A stretch of DNA of 46,024 bases from Planctomycetota bacterium (GTDB lineage Bacteria > Planctomycetota > UBA1135), in the NCBI GenBank assembly GCA_002705055.1, contig PAHY01000049.1, forward strand, positions 1-46,024. The letters are read 5' to 3'. The position numbers were made by a program, and so were the translations under genes. Positions within the stretch are counted from its first letter, which is position 1. Each line of letters opens with the position of its first letter. Positions 42,900-46,024 of this stretch are shown piece after piece. The notes under the pieces are model-generated. The model made no database searches. It worked only from the letters and a program-made list of their open reading frames with translations, and was not told where the DNA came from.

Positions 42900-42988
42900 A
42901 AGGGCCAAGAATTGTAGCGGCGCACCTCCCACGGGCAAGCCCCCTCCGGGGCCGCTATCCTGCGTTTTCGGCTCGTCCCGGACCCGGC

Positions 42989-43981
42989 ATGAAGATCAGC
43001 GGCTTCTCCTTTCTGCGCAACGGCGCCAAGCTCCACTACCCGATCCTGGAATCGATCCGCTCGGCCCTCCCGCTGGTCGACGAATTTGTGATCGCGCTGG
43101 GCGATTCCGACCCGGACGACGACACCCGCGAGCGCATCGAGGCGATCGGCTCGGACAAGATCGTGCTTTTTGACACGGTCTGGGATCTCGACAAGTACCC
43201 GCGCGGCATGGAGCACGCGCACCAGACCGACCTGGCCAAGGAGCGCTGCGCCGGCGACTGGCTGCTGTACCTGCAGGGTGATGAGGTCATGCACGAGGAC
43301 GACCTCGAGATCCTGCGCGGCTCCTGCGAGCGCTGGCTCGACGACAAGCGGGTCGAAGGCATGCTGTTCGACTACCTGCATTTCTGGGGCGACTACGAGC
43401 ATGTGCACGACAGCCACGCCTGGTACAAACAGGAGATCCGGCTGGTCCGCAACGATCCCGAGATTCACAGCTTCCGCTCGGCGCAGAGCTTCCGGCGCAT
43501 CCCGAACTTCGACGGCGTGTCCTATCGCGAGAAGGAAGGAACCGAGAAGCTGACCGTCGTCCACTCGGGCGCGCGCATCTTCCATTACGGCTGGGTGCGG
43601 CCGCCGGCGGCGATGCAAAAGAAGCGGGTCTACTTCACCAACAATCACAAGGGGCAGCAGGTCGCGCAGACCATGGAGCGCACCGAGGCCGTCGATTTTG
43701 ACTACGGCCCGCTGTCCGGGGTGCCGCGCTTTGAGGGCACCCACCCCGCGGTGATGCAGGAGGCCATCGCGGCGCTCGACTGGCAGGACCAGCTCTACGA
43801 AAAGGCGCCGGCCGGGCGCCAGAGCCCGCGCCATAAGCACGAGAGCCTGAAGTACCGCATGCTGACCGGACTCGAGAACGCCTTCTTCGGCGGCCGCCAC
43901 CTGTTCGCCTCGCGCAACTACGAGATGCTGCCGGGCGTCGGACTGCCCAAGAAGCGCAATCCCCCCACGCCTCGGCCCTAG
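42989..43981 (+). CDS. GT2-like glycosyltransferase
   Basis: A 330-residue cytoplasmic or membrane-associated protein. The start MKISGFSFLRNGAKLHYP and VDEFVIALGDSDPDDDTRE fit the nucleotide-binding half of GT-A glycosyltransferases, and YLQGDEVMHEDD supplies the acidic metal-binding residues. The rest (HFWGDYEHV, GARIFHYGWVRPP) is typical of a poorly characterised GT2-like group. No transmembrane helix is seen. It may act on cell-surface glycans together with the upstream GT9. Acceptor and donor unknown. TATCCT at 42956-42961 is a possible -10 box. Confidence 0.82.
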   Translation: MKISGFSFLRNGAKLHYPILESIRSALPLVDEFVIALGDSDPDDDTRERIEAIGSDKIVLFDTVWDLDKYPRGMEHAHQTDLAKERCAGDWLLYLQGDEVMHEDDLEILRGSCERWLDDKRVEGMLFDYLHFWGDYEHVHDSHAWYKQEIRLVRNDPEIHSFRSAQSFRRIPNFDGVSYREKEGTEKLTVVHSGARIFHYGWVRPPAAMQKKRVYFTNNHKGQQVAQTMERTEAVDFDYGPLSGVPRFEGTHPAVMQEAIAALDWQDQLYEKAPAGRQSPRHKHESLKYRMLTGLENAFFGGRHLFASRNYEMLPGVGLPKKRNPPTPRP

Positions 43982-44004
43982 ACCGGCCGCAGTACTCGCC
44001 GCCG

Positions 44005-45129
44005 ATGCCGCGCACGATCCGAGGTCCGTTCCCCGCCGTGGCGATTCCGCCGCCGGAGTTCCACCCCGATGCGCGGACAACCTGGGAACGGATGCTGGCA
44101 GACGCCGCCGGCGCGCGCAAGCGGCTGTGGATCGAGAACTACATCCTCGAGGACGGCGAGGCCGCCGAGGCGCTGCTGCGGGCAATCCAGGCGGCGCGCG
44201 CCAACGGCGCGGAAGTGCGCGTGCTGCTCGACGACTTCGGCTCGATGTACCTGAGCGATGACTTCATCGAGCGGCTGGCCGACTCGGGGGCGATCCTGAA
44301 GCGCTACAACCCGGTGCAATGGCTGAAGATGCCTTGGGTGGGCTTCAGCCGCTACGCGCGCCGCACCCATCGCCGCATTCTGGTCGTCGATCAGAAGCTA
44401 GTCTGGACCGGCGGCATCGCCTTCAGCGACCGCTGGTGGCCCTTCGACGACGAGTGCGAGATTCGTGACGCGATGATCCGCGCCGAGGGCGAGCTGGTCG
44501 GCCAGTTTGCCCTGGCATTCGACGAACTGTGGTCCGGCGAGCGCCTGCCCAGTCCGCAGAAGTACCCGCCGGCGCGCGAGGGCGAGGCGCGCTGCCTGGT
44601 CCAGCACCCCGGCAAGGGCTGGCGGCTCAATCGCGAGCTGCGGCGCGCCCTGGCCGATGCCCGCCATCGAGTCTGGATCGCGACCCCCTACTTCATCCCG
44701 CCGCGCAAGCTGCGGCGCGCGCTGCGCCACTCGGCGCGGATGGGCGTGGACGTGCGCCTGCTGCTGCCCGGCGCGCGCCGCCACGACCACCCGGCGGTCC
44801 GCTTTGCTTCGCGGCGCTATTACTACCGGCTGCTGCGGGCCGGGATTCGGATCTTCGAGTACCAGCCCACGTTCCAGCATGCCAAGGTGGCGCTCCTGAA
44901 CGAGGCCCATTCCGTCGTCGGTTCAGCCAACCTCGACCGTTGGTCGTGGCTGCACAACCACGAGATCATTCTGGCCGCTCACTCGCGCCCGCTGGCCGCC
45001 GAGATTGAGAGCTGGTTCGAGCGCGAGTTTGAGCAGTCGAAGGAGATCCTGATCGAAGACTGGGTCAAGCGCTCGCTCCTTGCCCGCCTCGCCGAGCGTT
45101 TCTTCGGCTTGTTCGACCGCTGGTTCTGA
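44005..45129 (+). CDS. Cardiolipin synthase B-like phospholipase D protein with altered HKD motifs
   Basis: A 374-residue protein with two PLD domains and no N-terminal transmembrane helices, like ClsB. Motif 1 reads HRRILVVD (His122, Arg124 where Lys is usual, Asp129), followed by GGIAFSDRWW. Motif 2 reads HAKVALLN (His292, Lys294, Asn299 where Asp is usual), followed by SANLDRWS. Both catalytic histidines remain. Cls enzymes join phosphatidyl groups to make cardiolipin at the inner membrane. The next gene is an endonuclease/exonuclease/phosphatase protein, as in the E. coli ybhP-clsB pair, which supports the family call. Activity could be reduced or altered by the substitutions. Confidence 0.85.
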   Translation: MPRTIRGPFPAVAIPPPEFHPDARTTWERMLADAAGARKRLWIENYILEDGEAAEALLRAIQAARANGAEVRVLLDDFGSMYLSDDFIERLADSGAILKRYNPVQWLKMPWVGFSRYARRTHRRILVVDQKLVWTGGIAFSDRWWPFDDECEIRDAMIRAEGELVGQFALAFDELWSGERLPSPQKYPPAREGEARCLVQHPGKGWRLNRELRRALADARHRVWIATPYFIPPRKLRRALRHSARMGVDVRLLLPGARRHDHPAVRFASRRYYYRLLRAGIRIFEYQPTFQHAKVALLNEAHSVVGSANLDRWSWLHNHEIILAAHSRPLAAEIESWFEREFEQSKEILIEDWVKRSLLARLAERFFGLFDRWF

Positions 45130-45142
45130 GCTAGGCAGAAGG

Positions 45143-45880
45143 ATGCGGATTCGGGTGATGAGCTGGAATATCCACCGGGCCATTGGCATGGACCGGAAGT
45201 TTCGACCCGAGCGTGTGGCGGAGGTGATCCGGCACCACGAGCCCGACCTCATCCTGCTCCAGGAGGTCGACCGCGGGGTGCCGCGCTCGCGGCGGCTGTG
45301 GCTCGATCACGAACTCGCCCGCGACTGCGACTACCCGTACCACACCTGGGCCCAGGCTCACGTGCTGACCGAAGGAAGCTACGGCAACGCCATCCTGTCC
45401 CGATGGCCGATCAGCAAGCGCCGGGTGATCGACCTGCGGGTCGGCTGGCGCAAGCGCCGCAACTGCCTCTATGCCAAGCTGCGCTCACCCCGCGGCGGCA
45501 AGAATCTGCACGTCTTCAATTGGCACCTCGGCCTGTCCGCACAGGAACGCAATCAGCAGGTCGAGCGCGTGCTGCACTCCCAGGCAATTCGCGGCAAGAC
45601 CGCACACGACCCCGTGCTGCTTGGCGGCGACACAAACGACTGGCGCAATCTGCTCTTCGAGCAGGGCGGGATCCGCAAAGCCGGCTTCCACGCCTGGAGC
45701 GAGCACCGCCGCCGCCGCCACATCCGCACCTATCCCAGCCTGCCCAAGCCGGTCGGTGCGCTGGACAAGTTCTTCTGGCGCGGGCTCAGCGAAGAGCATG
45801 TGGCGACCAGCCGGTTGAAGCTTGCGCGGGAGGCGAGTGACCACCTCCCGCTGCTGGGCGAGTTTCGTTTTCGCCGCTAG
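45143..45880 (+). CDS. Endonuclease/exonuclease/phosphatase family protein
   Basis: A 245-residue protein with the EEP fold. It starts RIRVMSWNIHRAIGMD, with the metal Glu in LILLQEVDRG. The central YGNAILSRWPI is followed by HVFNWHLGLSAQERNQQV, GGDTNDWRN and the C-terminal SDHLPLLGEF with Asp/His. This is like E. coli YbhP, whose gene neighbours clsB, as here (13 bases after the cardiolipin synthase stop). The substrate may be a phospholipid headgroup or phosphodiester. The ATG at 45143 is chosen over an upstream in-frame ATG inside the preceding gene; an AGAAGG stretch lies just upstream. The terminal repeat begins two bases after the stop. Confidence 0.88.
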   Translation: MRIRVMSWNIHRAIGMDRKFRPERVAEVIRHHEPDLILLQEVDRGVPRSRRLWLDHELARDCDYPYHTWAQAHVLTEGSYGNAILSRWPISKRRVIDLRVGWRKRRNCLYAKLRSPRGGKNLHVFNWHLGLSAQERNQQVERVLHSQAIRGKTAHDPVLLGGDTNDWRNLLFEQGGIRKAGFHAWSEHRRRRHIRTYPSLPKPVGALDKFFWRGLSEEHVATSRLKLAREASDHLPLLGEFRFRR

Positions 45881-45881
45881 A

Positions 45882-46022
45882 GAGTCTGCCCCCCATGAGT
45901 GGGCTCGATGCTCGGGTCGATCCGTAACTTTCGAGCTCGCAACGCGTCCTCTAGGTGAACCCACCTGGAGGACGCTTCTTGTTTCATCCACCTTTCTGCC
46001 CGCGCAATGGATGCCCCTCCGC
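45882..46022. repeat. Terminal repeat, right copy (inverted relative to 2-142)
   Basis: The reverse complement matches 2-142 at about 125 of 141 positions without gaps. It begins two bases after the last gene's stop and runs to within two bases of the window end, so the repeat may continue outside. It contains the conserved hairpin core at 45944-45984. Confidence 0.85.
45944..45984 (+). terminator. Hairpin with T-rich tail, terminator-like
   Basis: A 32-nt hairpin (45944-45975) is followed by TTCTTGTTT. It is identical in sequence to the reverse complement of 40-80. It is correctly placed to end the cardiolipin-synthase/EEP transcript, 63 bases after the stop. Confidence 0.65.
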
Positions 46023-46024
46023 GG

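Overview
The window is GC-rich DNA (two 60-base samples gave 67% in the backbone and 55% in the island) from a bacterium that is very probably a planctomycete. The case rests on a gene set typical of that phylum: a cytochrome protein with PSCyt1/PSCyt2/PSD1 domains next to a DUF1501 protein, a DUF6288 PDZ/HEAT protein, a sialate O-acetylesterase, a secreted sulfatase, a FliA/WhiG-type sigma factor and an unusually long signal peptidase I. LptB and a heptosyltransferase-like GT9 enzyme point to a lipopolysaccharide-bearing outer membrane.

Layout. 1-1.6 kb: a methyltransferase and a lipoprotein. 1.6-10.4 kb: a four-gene, overlapping, minus-strand operon of exported proteins (PSD1 cytochrome, DUF1501, DUF6288, sialate O-acetylesterase), likely for glycan or glycoprotein breakdown. 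10.5-15.5 kb: an S9 peptidase, MgtC and a small membrane protein, PPK2 with a co-translated lysine-rich coiled-coil protein, and two small proteins. 15.6-17.7 kb: an esterase-sulfatase fusion. 17.72-22.52 kb: a 4.8-kb genomic island bounded by a perfect 46-bp direct repeat of the 3' part of tRNA-Pro(GGG). It carries a minus-strand HTH regulator, a TIR-domain protein with a zinc ribbon, and an OLD-type ATPase-TOPRIM nuclease. It also holds a degenerate tRNA-Arg-like sequence and no recognisable integrase. This is the best candidate for an undescribed (defence) system. 22.6-24 kb: a QueD/PTPS homologue and PyrK. 24-36.5 kb: housekeeping genes on the plus strand (Nudix, HD, argS, apt, sigma factor, birA, rph, rdgB, lepA, lepB, lptB, etfB, etfA). 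36.5-38.8 kb: a second S9 peptidase. 38.8-41.8 kb: a minus-strand operon of a Gfo/Idh/MocA oxidoreductase, a radical SAM protein and a methyltransferase. 41.8-45.9 kb: a GT9 glycosyltransferase, tRNA-Val(CAC), a GT2-like glycosyltransferase, a cardiolipin-synthase-like protein and an endonuclease/exonuclease/phosphatase-family protein.

Two window-wide signals stand out. First, many genes have a TANNNT-type -10 box only 5-9 nt before the start codon, which predicts widespread leaderless transcripts. Second, both ends of the window are inverted copies of one ~141-bp repeat (about 125/141 identical by hand alignment). Its perfectly conserved 41-nt core is a long hairpin with a T-rich flank, so the window may be a whole contig that broke at a dispersed repeat.

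Coordinates follow reading-frame arithmetic. All functions are homology-based recognition by eye; no database search was possible.
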